NCBI GenBank assembly: GCA_034406715.1
Contig: CP137866.1
Location: 124,001-188,000, forward strand
DNA: 64,000 nucleotides
Direction: 5' to 3'
Origin: Rhodotorula mucilaginosa
Lineage: Eukaryota; Basidiomycota; Microbotryomycetes; Sporidiobolales; Sporidiobolaceae
In this document: positions 33,197 through 46,033 of the stretch, one piece after another
Numbering within the stretch: the first letter of the stretch is position 1
How the letters are laid out: every line of letters starts with the position of its first letter
Made by a program: the position numbers and the translations under genes
Notes under the pieces: model-generated
Told to the model about the DNA's origin: nothing
Seen by the model: only the letters and a program-made list of their open reading frames with translations
Database searches by the model: none

Positions 33197-34410
33197 ATGC
33201 CCGCTCCGCCTGTCGCTCGTCCGTGTGTCCTGCCTCGGGACGTGATGTGCGAGATCGCTCTGCACGTTTCGAAGCCAGACAAGGTCGGTCAGGCAGACGA
33301 CTACGACGAGTCACCAGTCCAGCTAGCCTCGCTCACCCTCTTCAACAAAGCCTGGCACGCCGTATGCTCGCTGTTGATTAGGAAGGTCTGTCCCCACTTC
33401 ACGAGCGTGGCGCCCCTCTCCTCCCGGTTCAACTCGCTGACATGCTCGAGAGATGACGCCTACAGCACATCACGATTCGAGCGAGGACCATCGCCACTCG
33501 CGCCGAGAGCTGGGCCGGCGCCGGAGACGTGTTCCGGACGAGTCAGACAACGTCGCTCCTGCTCGACTTGCAAGGCCTCACCGCCGGCACGGTCAAAGTG
33601 GCCGCGAGCAAGGTCACAGGACACCTGCAACGACTCTGCGTCGAGCTCTCTTCCGAATACGACTTCGATCCCGAATCGGCGCGGTCCGTCATCAAGGGTC
33701 TCAGCCTCGGCTTTGTCAAGCACCTCTCGCTCAAGCTCTCTCTCGCCATAGTTGCGCATCTCCACGTCGCCACGACTATTCTGAATGCATGTCCTCGTCT
33801 GACGTCCGTTCGGCTCGCTCGGGTTCACAACTTCGACTCCGACGGTGACGGCGACGGCGAGGACCTCCCGGAGCACGAGCGTCCGGCCTGCATCCTCCTC
33901 TACGAGCTGCTGCGGAACAAGCTCAAAGTCACGAGTCTTCACACCGAGTTTCCGCTCCCGTGCACGCTCGTCGACGTGCCGTGCCCGTGGCAACTCACCT
34001 CTCTCAGCCTCGTCACGCACTCGGTCACAAACGCCGATACGCTCAAAGAAGTCCTCCTTCACAACTCAAACTCGCTCGTCCACCTCAATCTCGATTGCCA
34101 TGACCCCCTCACCGAAATGGCGAGCAGCAGCCGGCGACTGTTTGCCTTCCCGCGTCTCGAAGCTCTGACTCTTTCCGAGCCGACTTTTCTCGCCTGCCTA
34201 ACCAACAAGACCTCCCTATCTCGGCTGATTGTCACCGTCAAACCGAGTTCCGCACCCGAGCTGCTCACGTTCATCGAGCGCCACCAGTCTGGACGTCTGC
34301 GGCGAGTCACACTCGTGTCGGACAAAACCGCGCCGCCCCTAACTGCGCAGCAAGCCCTGCCTCTGATCGTCCATTGCGCTCGGAGAGGTGTAGAAGTTGA
34401 GATTCGATAG
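33197..34410 (+). CDS. F-box-like protein
   Basis: Two exons, 33197-33385 and 33466-34410, about 377 residues. The intron has a GCTGAC branch and acceptor CCTACAG; an earlier AG would run into a stop. The N-terminal region (VLPRDVMCEIALHV, then LASLTLFNKAWHAVCSLLIR) resembles a degenerate F-box, which links substrates to SCF ubiquitin ligases through Skp1. The rest contains irregular leucine-rich segments (HLSLKLSLAIVAHL, PWQLTSLSLVTHS, SLVHLNLDCHD), consistent with the repeat-type substrate-binding region of many basidiomycete F-box proteins. Substrate unknown. Confidence 0.72.
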
Positions 34411-34648
34411 CGAGCAGCAGGCAGAAACGGCTTGAAATGAACATGCATCTGTCCATCTTGGAGCGGCAAGAGCTCTTGTCACCGAAAGAACAATTCGTTC
34501 GACAGTGCGAGACACTCCGCCCGCCTCTCCTCGCACGCAACGGAGAAGCCGGATGCACAGCGAGGACAATCAGAGAACTCTGAGAAGAATGAAAGGACTG
34601 CGAGTTGCCGGGGTATCCTCGTAAGCAGGGAGGGCAGAGTTACCTTTT

Positions 34649-36140
34649 CTACGCGTCAAGGTCCATCTGGTCCCCTCCAGCTTCCGACAATCCGCTCTTC
34701 CGCCCCTTCTTCTTGCTCTTCTTCTCCTTCTTGGCCGGACTCGACGCGACTGCGACCTCCGCGCTCTCCTTCAGCTTCGCGACGCCATCGACTTCCGCCG
34801 CAGTCGCCGCGGGTGCTGCTGCTGTTGATGGGGACGCCTCCTGACCGACAGCACCGAGTGACTTGCGCTGCTTCTTCTCCTTCTTACTCTTCTTGCCACC
34901 TTCCGACGACGCGGCGGCGGCGGCGGCGAGAGCGGCTGTCCTCTGCTCGTCCGCGACGACCCCTTCCTCGCCGACCTGAACGTCGCCCTCTCCACCGACC
35001 CGCGTCGAAGCCCACTCTTCACCCGCTCCCGCAGCATCGGCGAGTGCATCTGCGCCCTGAGGTGTGGGCAAGCCGGCGAGCGGGTCGAGGCTGGCGTTGG
35101 GGTTGTGGGCCCAGATCGAGGAGGCAGGGGCGGTCGAGGAAGTGTGGAGCGAGGAGAGGGTCGTGAGCGACGTGAGGAGGAGGGAGAGGCGACTCGGGGT
35201 CAAACCGGGTTCCTGCAGAATGAAAAGCGGAGATACAAAGACCGAGAGTGAGTACACTTGGAGATCCGAGCGTGATCGGGAGCGGAGAACGCACCGCGGC
35301 GAGTTTGCCCAAGTCTCCTTCGAACTCGCTAACAAGCCGAGCTCGCCACCAATCTCCGAAACGGTCCTGCCGTTTCCGAGTCGCCTCGCCGGCGGCATCT
35401 TGTTCCTGCTGCGCGTCCTTCATCTGAGCAGCATCCGCGTCTCCTGCCACCAGTCCCTCCAGGATCTGCGCTCCCTCCCCGCCAGTAGCTGTAGTCTCTT
35501 GCTCGTTCGCAGCCTCGTCGGGTTTCGGCGCCTTGCTGCCCTTGCTAAGGAGACCGCCACCGCCATTGACGGCGCGGATCCGGTTCTCGAGGAGGGGGAA
35601 GATGCCCGTCCCGAGCGGGACAAACTCTCTCGGGTCCAACCGCGCCAGTTTCGAAGCCGGAGAGGGTGACCGTTCAGGGTACGGTGCCCTTCTCGGTCCG
35701 GTGTTGGTGGTGGTAGACGAAGCGTGCTGCGTCGTCCCGTCGTTCATCGCACTGTCGCCTCCATTGGTCGTCGTTCCGGAAGTCGCCGCCGCCGCTGCTG
35801 CTGCACGTCGCCTCCCACGTCCGCGTCGTCGACCGCCGTCTGCGATCCCTTCGCCGAGGAAACTGAGATCTGAACCGCTGCTCGAGTCGGATTCGGCTCC
35901 CGACGAGTCGTCGCTGTCGTCGCTCGAGCTGCTGGACGAGGACGAACTCGAGGCGGCTACGGCGGCGGCAGGAGCTGCTTTTGGCGCTTCATCTTCAGAG
36001 TCCGAGTCGCTGCTGGACGAGGACGAAGACGAGTCGGACGAAGACGAGTCGCTGTCGTCCGAAGCGACGTTGGTGCGTCTGCGGCGCTGACGCTTGCGCT
36101 TTGGTCTCCCAGCCGCGTTGGTCGTGGCTGCAGCGGCCAT
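34649..36140 (-). CDS. RSA3-like ribosome-assembly protein (tentative)
   Basis: Two exons, 36140-35295 and 35212-34649, about 469 residues. The N-terminal half is basic (KRKRQRRRR) then dominated by Ser/Asp runs, typical of nucleolar proteins. The segment RFGDWWRARLVSEFEGDLGK joined across the intron to EPGLTPSRLSLLLTSL resembles the short Rsa3 domain (aromatic, FxxDL, then LxxLIxxL) of the 60S assembly factor Rsa3. The C-terminus is Lys-rich (KKEKKSKKKGRK) and ends MDLDA. Location in the nucleolus and a role in large-subunit assembly are inferred from this short match and the composition. An unrelated nucleolar protein is possible. Confidence 0.68.
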
Positions 36141-36341
36141 CTCGTGTTACAGCGCTGTGTCGAGTCTATAGAGCAGGCAGCGTACTCTGAACCCGCAAAA
36201 CGAAGCTGGGAAATTCGAGGTGCTTCCGCGTGAAAGCCCGACTCGAGCAAGCTCACAACGCGTCAACTTTGGCTGCGAACCACCAACGATAGATGCATCG
36301 ATTCGAAATGGCAGCAAACTGATTGCAAAAGAATCTCGAGT

Positions 36342-37182
36342 CTAGTGCGTCTTGGTAAGCTTTTCCTCCTCTTGAAGGCCCTCGTCGCGCAGGGCTTGCC
36401 ACACCGGGAACCCGCCGAGCACCGTCAAGATCGTGTAGACCATCCGGACCGACCGCTTCTTGACGTTGTACGTCCTGAGTAACGGCTTCAAGCAGAACCG
36501 CACCTCGGCGAGATGCGCCCCGACGAGGATCCCGCTCCACAGGAAGGCGATGACCCGTCCGGTCGTGCGCGGATCAAACGGTTTCGGGACGCCGAGGAAC
36601 CGGAGCAGGTGCGAGAGGTACTGCGCCTGGAACGAGAACGCGGACGCGATCGTTTCCGGAGCCGGCACGAGGAAGAGGAGGACGACGGCGGTGCAGACGA
36701 GGGTGGAAAGGATGCCGCCTGCAGTGACGACGACGCGATCGATCACGACCGGGCTCTGTAGGTACCCGCTCGGGCATGTCAGCTTTGCGTCCTGCCTCAG
36801 CAAGAGGGTCATCGCGCCCGCGTTCAAGCTCCATTGGACAAACTCACGATCCCGAGTCCCTTTCTCGCCTCTTGATGCATCCCCTCCAACCTCTTTCTCG
36901 CCTCTCCGGCATACATCGGCGGCTTGAAGTTGTACTTCCACTCTCTCCGCGCGTGCGCGGGACCGTAGCTGATCGACATGGAAGGAGTGGTGAAGGAAGT
37001 GATCTGAGGCGACGAATAAGCGAGCGAAGGCGAGACGGCGGCAAAGTACTCGAGGTAGTGGCTGCGGGAGAGTCGAGGCCTTCAGTACACAAGCACATTG
37101 CGCTCCTTCGCCATGTATAGGTGGCATCTTCCTGCTCCTCGAGGAGGCCTCACCCGAGCGATTCCTCGTGCTCCTTGTTCAT
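36342..37182 (-). CDS. Multi-pass membrane protein of unknown function
   Basis: Three exons, 37182-37154, 37061-36848 and 36755-36342, about 218 residues. The first exon encodes only MNKEHEESL before a GTGAGG donor. It was chosen because a shorter intron from a nearer ATG would be only 27 nt. The soluble N-terminal part contains EWKYNFKPPMYAGEARKRLE. It is followed by about three hydrophobic segments (VVVTAGGILSTLVCTAVVLL, VIAFLWSGILVGAHL, MVYTILTVLGGFPVW). A charged, Lys-containing C-terminus ends KLTKTH. I do not recognise the family; no catalytic motif is visible. Confidence 0.7.
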
Positions 37183-37617
37183 GTGCCTGCACTCGTCGCA
37201 TCAATCCGAGACTTTGAGTCAGTCAAAGGACGTCTACAGCGCCTCATTTCTAGACTGCGCATTGCTTATGACGCACGCGACGATGCGCTGAGCTGCTCGT
37301 CTCGAGATTTGAGCCGAGGTGGGGAGGTGCCGAACAAGGAGCGGCGGCACATAGAGCAGAGAGCAATCGAGTCAGCGTCGTCGTAGCCTTGTGTGCAGAA
37401 GCATCGAGGCACTCGCCTTCAGCATCCGAGACCTGCGCCATCCTGGTGGGATTGGACGAGAACGTAAGTCAAGAAGGCAAAGCCGCGGTTCGAGAGCGAG
37501 TTTAGAAATTCCAACGCCGAAGCCAAGCCGCGGCCGCCATACTGTATACTCGCCAGATGGCACGTTGATTAGAGGCGCAAGAAATTCCAGAAAAGTGCAA
37601 TTGTGGTCTACACTTGA
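37183..37617. other. Spacer between XRN1 and the multi-pass membrane protein gene
   Basis: This carries the XRN1 3' flank and the promoter of the downstream minus-strand gene. Nothing else is supported. Confidence 0.55.
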
Positions 37618-40600
37618 TTAGGCCGAGCCATCCGTCTGCACCGCGGCAGCAGAGCCTGGTCCGCGAGCCGCACCTCGGCCCCGATGAGCTCCTCCTCCGC
37701 GCCCGCGACCCCGTCCCCGGGGCGAGAACGACGGTCCCTGCTGCTGCAGCGAAACCGGAGGCGGGATCGCGACTCCGCCACGCCCGGCGAGAGAAGCATG
37801 CGGCGCTCCGCGGACGGCCAGGTTGGCAGGGTGGAAGGGCAGAGGGTGGTGACCGAGTCCGACGCCACCCATCCCGCCAGACGAACCGAACCCGCCACCG
37901 CCACCACCGCCGCCTCGGTGACCACCCGCCGCGCCTGGTCGGATACCGAGGGTCTGGCCGAGCCGCTGTTGTTGCGAAGTGAGCTGAGCGGCCGCCGAGT
38001 CGCTGGTGGTGGTGGGGGCCGGGGCTTGACCGGTCGCGACAGCTTGGAACGACGTGTGAGGCGAGACTGAACGCCCTGCGCCTCCGCCGCGCTGCATCAC
38101 TTGGACGTGTCCGTTCCTGCACGATCCGGATCGAAAAAGTCAGAAGAGAGCAAAGCAGTACGTCAACAGCAGTCAGTACTCACATGCCGCCACGGCCGCG
38201 ACCTCTCTGCGGCGAAGGGTGGAAACCGCCGGCGGGCAGGCCTCGCGCAGGAAGGATCGCAGGACCACCGAGAGGACCATGGCGGAACTTGGCGTTCTTG
38301 TTCTGCCCGGGCGACGAGGTCTTGTTGCCCTGGGGAGCCTGCTGCGGCGGTGCGCCGGCACCCGTCGCGTACTGGAGGTTCGACAAGTTGAGGACTGCCC
38401 AGTGCGAGACGGTAGCGCCGCGGTAATTGGAGCATCTGCACGAGTAACGAGAGATCAGTAAACGATCGCTCGCCGTCAGCGACGAAGGAAAGACGACGGA
38501 CCGGCCTCCGAGGGTGGTACCTCCCATGAACTGGACGTCAAAGACGACGTCGACAAACTGCGACTGGATACCGACGACGACGCCCTTGGCCGACAAGGGC
38601 ACGCTTCCCGTCTCGGCGACAGTGATGACGCGGTCTCCGAGCTGGAAGTGCTGATCGCGCAGGCGGGTCGCGGCGTGAGCCGGCTTCAGCACGCCCTGAC
38701 GGGGAATGCCGACGATGCGCGCTTGCTTGATCTTGTCCATCGTCTTCGTCGTCGCGAGCTTGTCTTCCAATTTCTCGATGAACTGGACTGCATCCTGCGG
38801 GGGGACGAGAAAGGATGGACGTCAGACATGCCGACAAACAGCTTGGACAACGGTTCGGTTTCAAGTCTTACCTTGTCGAGCTGCTCCGAGAACAAGGGGA
38901 CCTTTTCGAAATCGCGAACGCCTTTCTCCTTGATCCAGCCGGTAAGCTCCTTCATGCGCTCGGCCGCAACGTCCCGCGAGAAGAAGTCGGTCGAGTGCGT
39001 GAGGTCTGCCGCGCGCAAGCGATCAGAATGCGCGTCTGTCAGGGTGTCGCATGCGGAGAGACAGTCGCGAGCAACTTACCACTCTTGTTCGTATCGAGCA
39101 TGCGAATGATCTCGGGGAACTTGTCCTTGTACTCGCGAATAAGCTCGATCGCCTTCTCGCTGAACTCCCAGCCAGACTCGGTCTTGCGCGAGTAGCCGAG
39201 GACTTTTTGCTGCTTCGCCTCGAATTTGAGGTTCAGACCGACATTGACGCGCGTGTCGCCCGTCGGCGTGAAGAGCAGGAGGCTCGAGGTGATCTTGGAG
39301 AGCGTGAGACCCGACATGCCGAGGCGGCGGCTCACTTGGTGCGAAGGCAAGTAGTGCGCATCGCCGAGCTGGGCGAGGCGAGACTTGAAGAGTTGCGCTT
39401 CTTGCTTGTCGGTCGGGAAGAACTGCGAGAGCTTGAAGTGTCAGTACGTTACCGCCACCGCCGCCGGGACAGGTAGGACTCACGGCGATGCGGATGGCGA
39501 GAGTTTCGCCGTCGTGTCCCATGATCTGGGCAGGGACGCCGTAGGCTACCGCACCGAGGAAGAAGACCTTGCCGCCTTCCGGGTACTCGATGTCGATGGG
39601 AATGGGCGGCCGCTCCATGTAGCGAACGTCCTCCGAGCCGACGCTGCGGACTGTCGCCTGCAGGGCAAAGTCCTCCGCCTCGTCGTTCCACTCTTTGACC
39701 ATCGAACCGTCGTCCATCCGCTTCAAGCCCTTGAGCACGCGAGCGTGGACGACGACGTCGACGTGGCCGATCAGGCAGCCGCGCGCCTTGGAGTAGACGT
39801 GCTCGATCTTGTCCGCCGCGCGCTTCCAGGCATTGATCTCGAGCTGCGTGTGCGGGATCGGGTGGATCTGATCGGGACTGTGCTGGTCCGCTTCGTAGCG
39901 GAAAAGTTCGTCCGAGACGGCGTCGACGAGGGCTTCACGCAGGTACGGGTAGCCGACGTAGATACGCTTGCCGACGACCAACCGCGCCGCGTTTTCCGAG
40001 GTGAGGCCTTCGTAGAGATTCTCCGTCGAGATGATCATGGTCTCGCGACGAGAGTCGGTCTGGAAGACGTTGACGCCGTGGAAACCGAGCGAAGCCGTGT
40101 GGGGGATCGTGTGCAAGGACGGGAAGCCAGACACGGCATCCTTGCCGAGCAGGACGCCGGGCATGAGTCCCTTGACGTAGAAGAGTCCGCCTTCGAGCGT
40201 CGGGAGGTGGAACTCGTCGAGGCGGGTGTGATTGTGGACGAGGTCCGGGAAGAACCCGGGCAACGAGGAAGGATAGGTCACGTCGACCGCGTCGTCAAAG
40301 ACAAACTTGGTGCACTCGCCGAACGAGTTGCGAGCACGCTCTTCGGCGGTCAGGCGCGGTTCGCGGGCGTGCATCGTCGTAAGCAAGCGCTTCTCGTCGA
40401 TGAAGGGGATCTTGACAACCGCTTCCCACTCTTGCTTCTTGCCGTTCATGTCGTGCTCGAACGTGGTCGGGTAAAAGTCGATGATCGGCGAGGTCGGGTC
40501 AGACATGAGATCGCGGAACGCGGGCGGGATGTGCTGGGAAGAGAGGTCGGGCAGGACGCCCATGAGCTGCTCGAACGGCCGGAAGGGCTTGCCGAGCTCA

Positions 40601-43413
40601 AAGTTGAACCCGAACTTGTCGGCACCCTGGAGGTCTGTCGTCGCCAGAAGGAGAAAATCAGCCGGGACGGTCGCAGTAAAAGCGATCGCGGCCAGAAAAA
40701 GACGAACCGGTCATCTTCGGAGCATAGTGATAATCGTAGAACCAGCCCCACGACGCCACGCCCTTGTAGTAATACCGCAGCACCCACTGGAGACCCTCAA
40801 TGTATCGATACACGAGTTGCTCGACGGCCTTGTGGTCGCCCGGCGCAAACTCGAGTTTCTCCTGTGATGCGGAGCGGGCGGACAATGTCAGGACTCTCCT
40901 CCTGTCAGAGGTGAAACATGCCGAGTGACCAGACGCACCCTGTAGTAATCCTTCTTCCACTCTTCCATCTTGGCGAGGACCTGCTGCTCCGCCTCGGCTT
41001 CGGTCTCCTCCTGCGACATCTCGCGGATGACTTCGGCCTTCTCGTACCGCGCCAAGACCCGTTCGACCGCCTTCTTCCACTCGGGCTCGTCTCCGGCGGC
41101 CCCATTGGACGTCGGCGTCGAGGCGCCGTTCGTTCCGGCGCCGGTGCCGGGCGTCGAAGCTGCCGATTTCTTGCGAGGGTCCTTGTCCTTGAGCGAGAGG
41201 TGGACGATCCCAATCTCTTCAGCCTCGGAGCTCTCCTCACCCTCGCTCGATTCGTCGCTAACACCGTCCAGCGGTCCCTTGATATCGTCGTCCTCTTCCT
41301 CCTCCTCTTCGCGCGCGAGTTCGATCAGAGCCTCGTCAAACTTGACCGTAACGACGTTCTCGTCGTCGTCGTCAAACTCGTCAAACGTCACATAGAGCTT
41401 GAGGGCGTCGCACAGATCGATGAGGAACCGCCGGTCCCGCTGCGAGGCAAAGTCGTTCGGAAACTGGAGCTGCTCCGAAGCCGACGCGGGCAGGTTCGGC
41501 AGGTGGGTGCGAACAAAGGTCGTGACCTTGTCGATCATCTCCTTCTGCGATTCCGAGACTGCTGCTCCCGACATCAACGGCGATCAGCCAACGCTCGCTT
41601 GATGCAGGAGGAGGAGAGTCGAACAACCCCTAAAACCGGCATGAAAACTCACCGAGCACGCCTCGCTGTTTCGCCTTGTCCACTTTGACTTCGGCGTGCT
41701 TCTTCGCCCCGCGGTGGCGATGTCCGCCGCCGCCTCCTCGACCGCCACCGCCACCGGTCCCGAGGTCCGCCACCTCGTGCTCGAACTGCTCGCGCTCAAA
41801 GACGTTCAACTCGTTCAGGACGAGTTGCAAGCGCTTCGTGTTGAGCGAACCGTGCTCGTTCAGGTACCCACCTGCAAAAACAAAAGGTCCGCCGCCAATT
41901 CCGGGTCAGGTCAGGTCCCAATGAAGCTCCTTCACGAGAGAAGCGGAGGGAGAGAAAAGAGAAACGCACCAGCTTGGGGCAAGATGCGTTTATAGATCTC
42001 AAACAGTCGATTCAACGCCCCCTCGTTGATGTGCAAGCCGGGCAAGTGGGGCAAAAAGTCGTTGCCGATAAAGATGTTGATCAGGATAAAGTCGTCGATG
42101 ATGCGCTCGAGGTCGTACTCGAACGGGAGCGACGACTTGAGCGAGCTGAACTCGTGGTCGAGGTACTCGCGGAAGAGCGAGAGGTGCATCAGGTAGAAAT
42201 TCTGGTTCTCGAGGCTGTTTCCGCGCACCACGGTTGCGTGCGTCCGTCAGCAATCCGGTCCGTCCCGCCGGTGCGTACCACAAAACGTACCTCTTTGCCT
42301 TTCCCTTGCCGCCCCTCGGACCAAAAGTGACCTCTTCCCGCAAGAGACAAAAGTGCGGGTCGTGGCTGAGCAAGCCGAGCATGATGAGGTCGGCGTCGAG
42401 GCCGTACATGCAGTGCCGCATGTTGGGGTTGTACCCCGGTTGAGCCTTGTTGAGGCGAATGTACTCCATGATCTTGTGTTCTCCCTCGCCCGGAACCTGA
42501 AGGCGCCGAAGTAAGTGAGTGAGCGAGCTGATCGATCTGGCTTACAAGGGAAGAAAGAAGGGCCGTCCGCGCACCTCGTGTCCGGACAGGATAATCTCGA
42601 CTCCGCGCCAGTCTGCGTCCTCCGAGACTTTCTTCGCGATAAAGTATTTGAGCTGCGCCGACAGCCTTGCCATGAAAGGCGTTCCTGTTGAAAGCAATGC
42701 CCGTCAGCAAAACGTTCCCGCCAGTGCGGTCCTCGCGGCTCCGAGGCTACCGTCTCACCCGGCGTGATGCAGTTGCTGTCGAACCCGGCTTCTTCCGGGA
42801 TCTCTTCGCCTCTCCGTTTCGCCTTGTCGAGGGTCTCCTTGGCCTCTTTCGCGGTCCTGAACCGCCTACTCCGTTGCTGGTTCATCTTGGCGCGCGGGGC
42901 GACGCCGTCGATCGCGAGGAAGAACAACTTCTGGGGTTTGATGACGGCAAACAGGTGCGCGATGTAGTTGAAGATGGCGAGGAAGATGTCGTGTTCCGAG
43001 ATGCGGAACGTGGCGTCATCGTCGTTCGGGTGCGAACAGTTGTGGATGATGCCGTTCATGTCCAGGTAGAGGGCATCGAATTCGGGGATGCGGTTCTCTT
43101 GGATGAGTTGAGAAATGAGCGGGTAGCGCTCCCTGTCCGTCATACAAGCTGTTAACTTTCACTCTCCCTGCGGCCCCGGCGTTCGCTGTCCTGCCCTAGG
43201 AGAGAGACATCCCCGTGTTGACGTACGACATGAAGCGGAAGAACTGCGTCGGGCAAGGATGGTCAGCTCGGGGGACCAAGGGGCCACGCGCCAGAGTGAA
43301 GCTTTACCTTTGGGATACCTGCATGGGATCGATCCAAGGGTGCGTTTGGTCAGCAGATGGTGACAAGTGGGACGACGAGCGAGGCGGGAGAGCGGGCGGG
43401 GAGACTGACCCAT
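37618..43413 (-). CDS. XRN1: 5'-3' exoribonuclease Xrn1
   Basis: Sixteen exons: 43413-43410, 43318-43308, 43243-43227, 43132-42759, 42684-42575, 42496-42291, 42214-41970, 41871-41653, 41558-40939, 40861-40708, 40634-39484, 39422-39080, 39005-38872, 38794-38502, 38435-38184, 38116-37618; about 1543 residues (yeast Xrn1 has 1528). The first three exons (4, 11, 17 nt) rebuild [20 protein letters not shown], the invariant start. Catalytic-core motifs follow: [61 protein letters not shown] and [34 protein letters not shown] and the later domains also match. The C-terminus is Gly/Arg/Gln-rich. It is the main cytoplasmic decapped-mRNA nuclease. Confidence 0.96.
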
Positions 43414-43791
43414 GATGTGCTCGTTCAAAGCTGGGTTGGGGCAGACAGAGAAAGTTAGACGACTCCTAGCTAGTACAGCCTTGCCTCTGCGAGTCCCTCT
43501 AGAGCGCAGGCGAGTGGCGAGTCGAAACCCCCGCTTCGACCACGACCATCGGCGCCGAACCTCGAGACGGACGAGCGATTTTCCGCAACTCGCGCTCCAC
43601 AGCCTGAGGATTTTCACTTGGAATGATCGCGAGTCATCTACAAACTCACAGGCTAGAAGCAAGCCCGGTTACAATACTTGGAGAGACGGGTAAGAGGCGA
43701 ATCTGGCCTCCGACTTAGCCGGCGTCGACTTGGCTTCCGTCACTTCCTCTCTCGCACTTTGTCAAGGCAGAGAGAGAGGCGAGCAGAGGGA
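43414..43791. promoter_or_regulatory. Divergent promoter region, XRN1 / LEU5-like carrier
   Basis: The two start codons are 378 bp apart and point away from each other. No clear TATA box was recognised. Confidence 0.45.
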
Positions 43792-45296
43792 ATGAGCCCA
43801 CCGACTGCGTCGACTTCGAGCGTCACCCTCGAAGACGCAACTACACTCGCGCCGACTCGCCTGCCGCGCCCTCCTCCTCCTCCTCCGGCTTCTTCCTCCT
43901 CCTCTTCCGCCGCCGCAGCTGCTGCAGAACCAACGACGACGCGCCCAAGGAAGCGCGCCAAACTAGACAGGGATTCGCTCCAGTATGCTCTCACGTCGGG
44001 CTTTGCAGGCGGAATTGCAGGCGAGTCGGTCTCTGCCTTTTCCCCGGCACGCCGTCTCACTGACCCCCACTCTTTCTCTCTCTCTCTCACTCTATAACAC
44101 CCTTCGAACAGGCTGCGTCGCAAAGACTTCAGTCGCACCACTCGACAGAGTCAAAATCTTGTTCCAGACCCGCAATCCAGACTACCAGAAATATGCAGGT
44201 CAGTCGTCATTCGTCGTCGTCGTCCCGCGGCTTTCCTTGATTTTGCGGGTCAGGGCTCACCGCTTTCCCTATGCACGCATGGCAGGAACATGGACTGGTG
44301 TCTTCAGAGCAAGCAGAGACATCTACGCCGAGACTGGAATCCGCGGACTCCTCCAAGGTCACTCGGCCACCTTGATCCGCATCTTCCCTTACGCCGCCAT
44401 CAAATTCATGGCGTACGACCAGATCCATTCCGTGAGGGCCTTCTTGTCTCCTTTCCCCGACCCTTGTGTGTCTTTATCGCTGACGCGCCCCCTGCCCCCG
44501 CCCCCGCGCTCGAAGATGCTCATGCCGACTGCCGAATCGGAAACTTCGGGACGACGGTTCCTCGCCGGTTCACTCGCGGGCATCATCACGACCGGGATCA
44601 CCTATCCGCTCGAACTGATCCGAGTCCGATTAGCGTTCGAGTCGCACCGGTCTCCGAACGACCGTGCGTCGCTCGTCCGCACGATCCGGCAAATCTACCT
44701 CACGCCGCCGACCACGACTCTCGCTCCGAACGATTTGCCCGCTTCCTCCTCGCCGTCATCATTACGAACAACCCCGCCCCAACCTCGTTCCTCGATCGCA
44801 AACTTTTACCGAGGGATCTGGCCGACCTTGGTGGGCATCATCCCATACGCGGGGACGTCGTTCCTCATCTGGGGCCTCCTCAAACAAGACCTCTTCCCGC
44901 GGTTCCTCGCCCCCGAAACGCGCCGCAAGCACCGCGCCGGACTCGACCTCCTCGCGGGTGGCATCGCGGGCGCGATCGGGCAGACGACCGCGTACCCGAT
45001 CGATATTGTCCGGAGGCGGATGCAGGTCGGGAGGACAGCGCCCGGGGCTGGGTTCTGGGATACGGCGAGGGGCGTGTACCAGATGAGTGGGTGGAGGGGG
45101 TTCTTTATTGGGTTGTCGATTGGATACCTCAAGGTGGTGCCCATGAACGCCGTCAGCTTTGCGACCTGTGAGTTCTTTTCGTCCCCCTTCTTTTGATAAG
45201 GCCCAACGCCAGTACATGTGCTTACAGTCTCCTGCAACAGGGGTCGGCATGAAACGTGTCTTGGGATTGGAGGAGACGCCGAGCGGGTCAGGCTGA
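43792..45296 (+). CDS. LEU5: Mitochondrial carrier, LEU5/SLC25A16-like (coenzyme A transport)
   Basis: Five exons: 43792-44020, 44112-44198, 44286-44431, 44516-45167, 45241-45296; about 389 residues. After a low-complexity N-terminus there are three carrier repeats with the PxD/ExxK/R signatures: VAPLDRVKILFQ, TYPLELIRVRLAF and AYPIDIVRRRMQV. The segment GFAGGIAGCVAKTSVAPLDR is typical of the LEU5 group, which supports coenzyme A accumulation in the matrix. It acts in the inner mitochondrial membrane. About 25 Ser/Pro-rich residues lie between the second and third repeats (TTTLAPNDLPASSSPSS). The first intron appears to use a GC donor (GCAG|GCGAGT), because only this restores the conserved AGCVAKT. 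Confidence 0.92.
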
Positions 45297-46033
45297 GCGG
45301 CAGGTCCGGCCTCTCTCGCCCTCCGCAGCCCTCAACCTTGAAAAAACTCTTGTACAAATCCGAAGAGACCAACGACCGGCTACCCTAGAGTCGAGCTCTA
45401 GAAGAAGACTTTTGGAATATCACCAGCACAACGTATTGCAACCGCAATAACAACCTGACGGAGCGGATCGGGCTGGTACAGCGGCAGGTCCAAGAGCGTC
45501 TCCGGGAGAAACAGCGCAGATGGACCAAGATGAATGGCTTTTTTTTTCCTGGTTCCGGCGTACATGTTCTTGGTTCCGTTCGTAGTGTGTGAGAGCAAGG
45601 GCACTGAACTTTTGTAGACTGATTTGTGAATAGTCCGACTGCCAGCCTTCAAGTTCGCCGAAACTCTCTTGCAGCGCCACCGCTTCCTGTTCCCCCCCGC
45701 CGCAGGTTCCGGAGCGCATTGCGTCGTGCGCTACCCTCCTTCAGACTCTACGACGGGGCTACAGCCTTCGGGATTGAAGCCAAGCGACGATACGCGGCGC
45801 CGCACCCCCACCGCCTCCGCTTTGCTGGTTCGCGACTCTCGAGAGTCGGCCGACCGCAGCGACGCGTATCTGCCGCACGGCGGGTTCATCCGGAGCGTGC
45901 TCAAGACGGGTGACGTCGCGTGTACCGAGCTGAACTCGTAGAGCCCAGCAGAGTGGGAAGAGACCAACGCGTCGACTCGTGTGTGTGACGCCCGCACGCT
46001 GCTGCAGGCACGCTGGCTTCGGCAGCGGCGACG
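45297..46033. other. Intergenic spacer, no supported gene
   Basis: This carries the carrier 3' flank and the promoter of the DUF726 gene. It has a run of about nine T near 45539. Short frames on both strands around 45400-45720 have no start, splice or family support. Confidence 0.5.

Noticed and set aside
37618-38116. Separate Gly/Gln-rich small gene
   Set aside because: A phase-consistent intron joins it to the preceding XRN1 exon, and a Gly/Arg/Gln-rich tail is usual for Xrn1.
45400-45720. Possible small gene between the LEU5-like and DUF726 genes
   Set aside because: Frames on both strands look partly coding, but none has a start, splice sites or a recognisable product.
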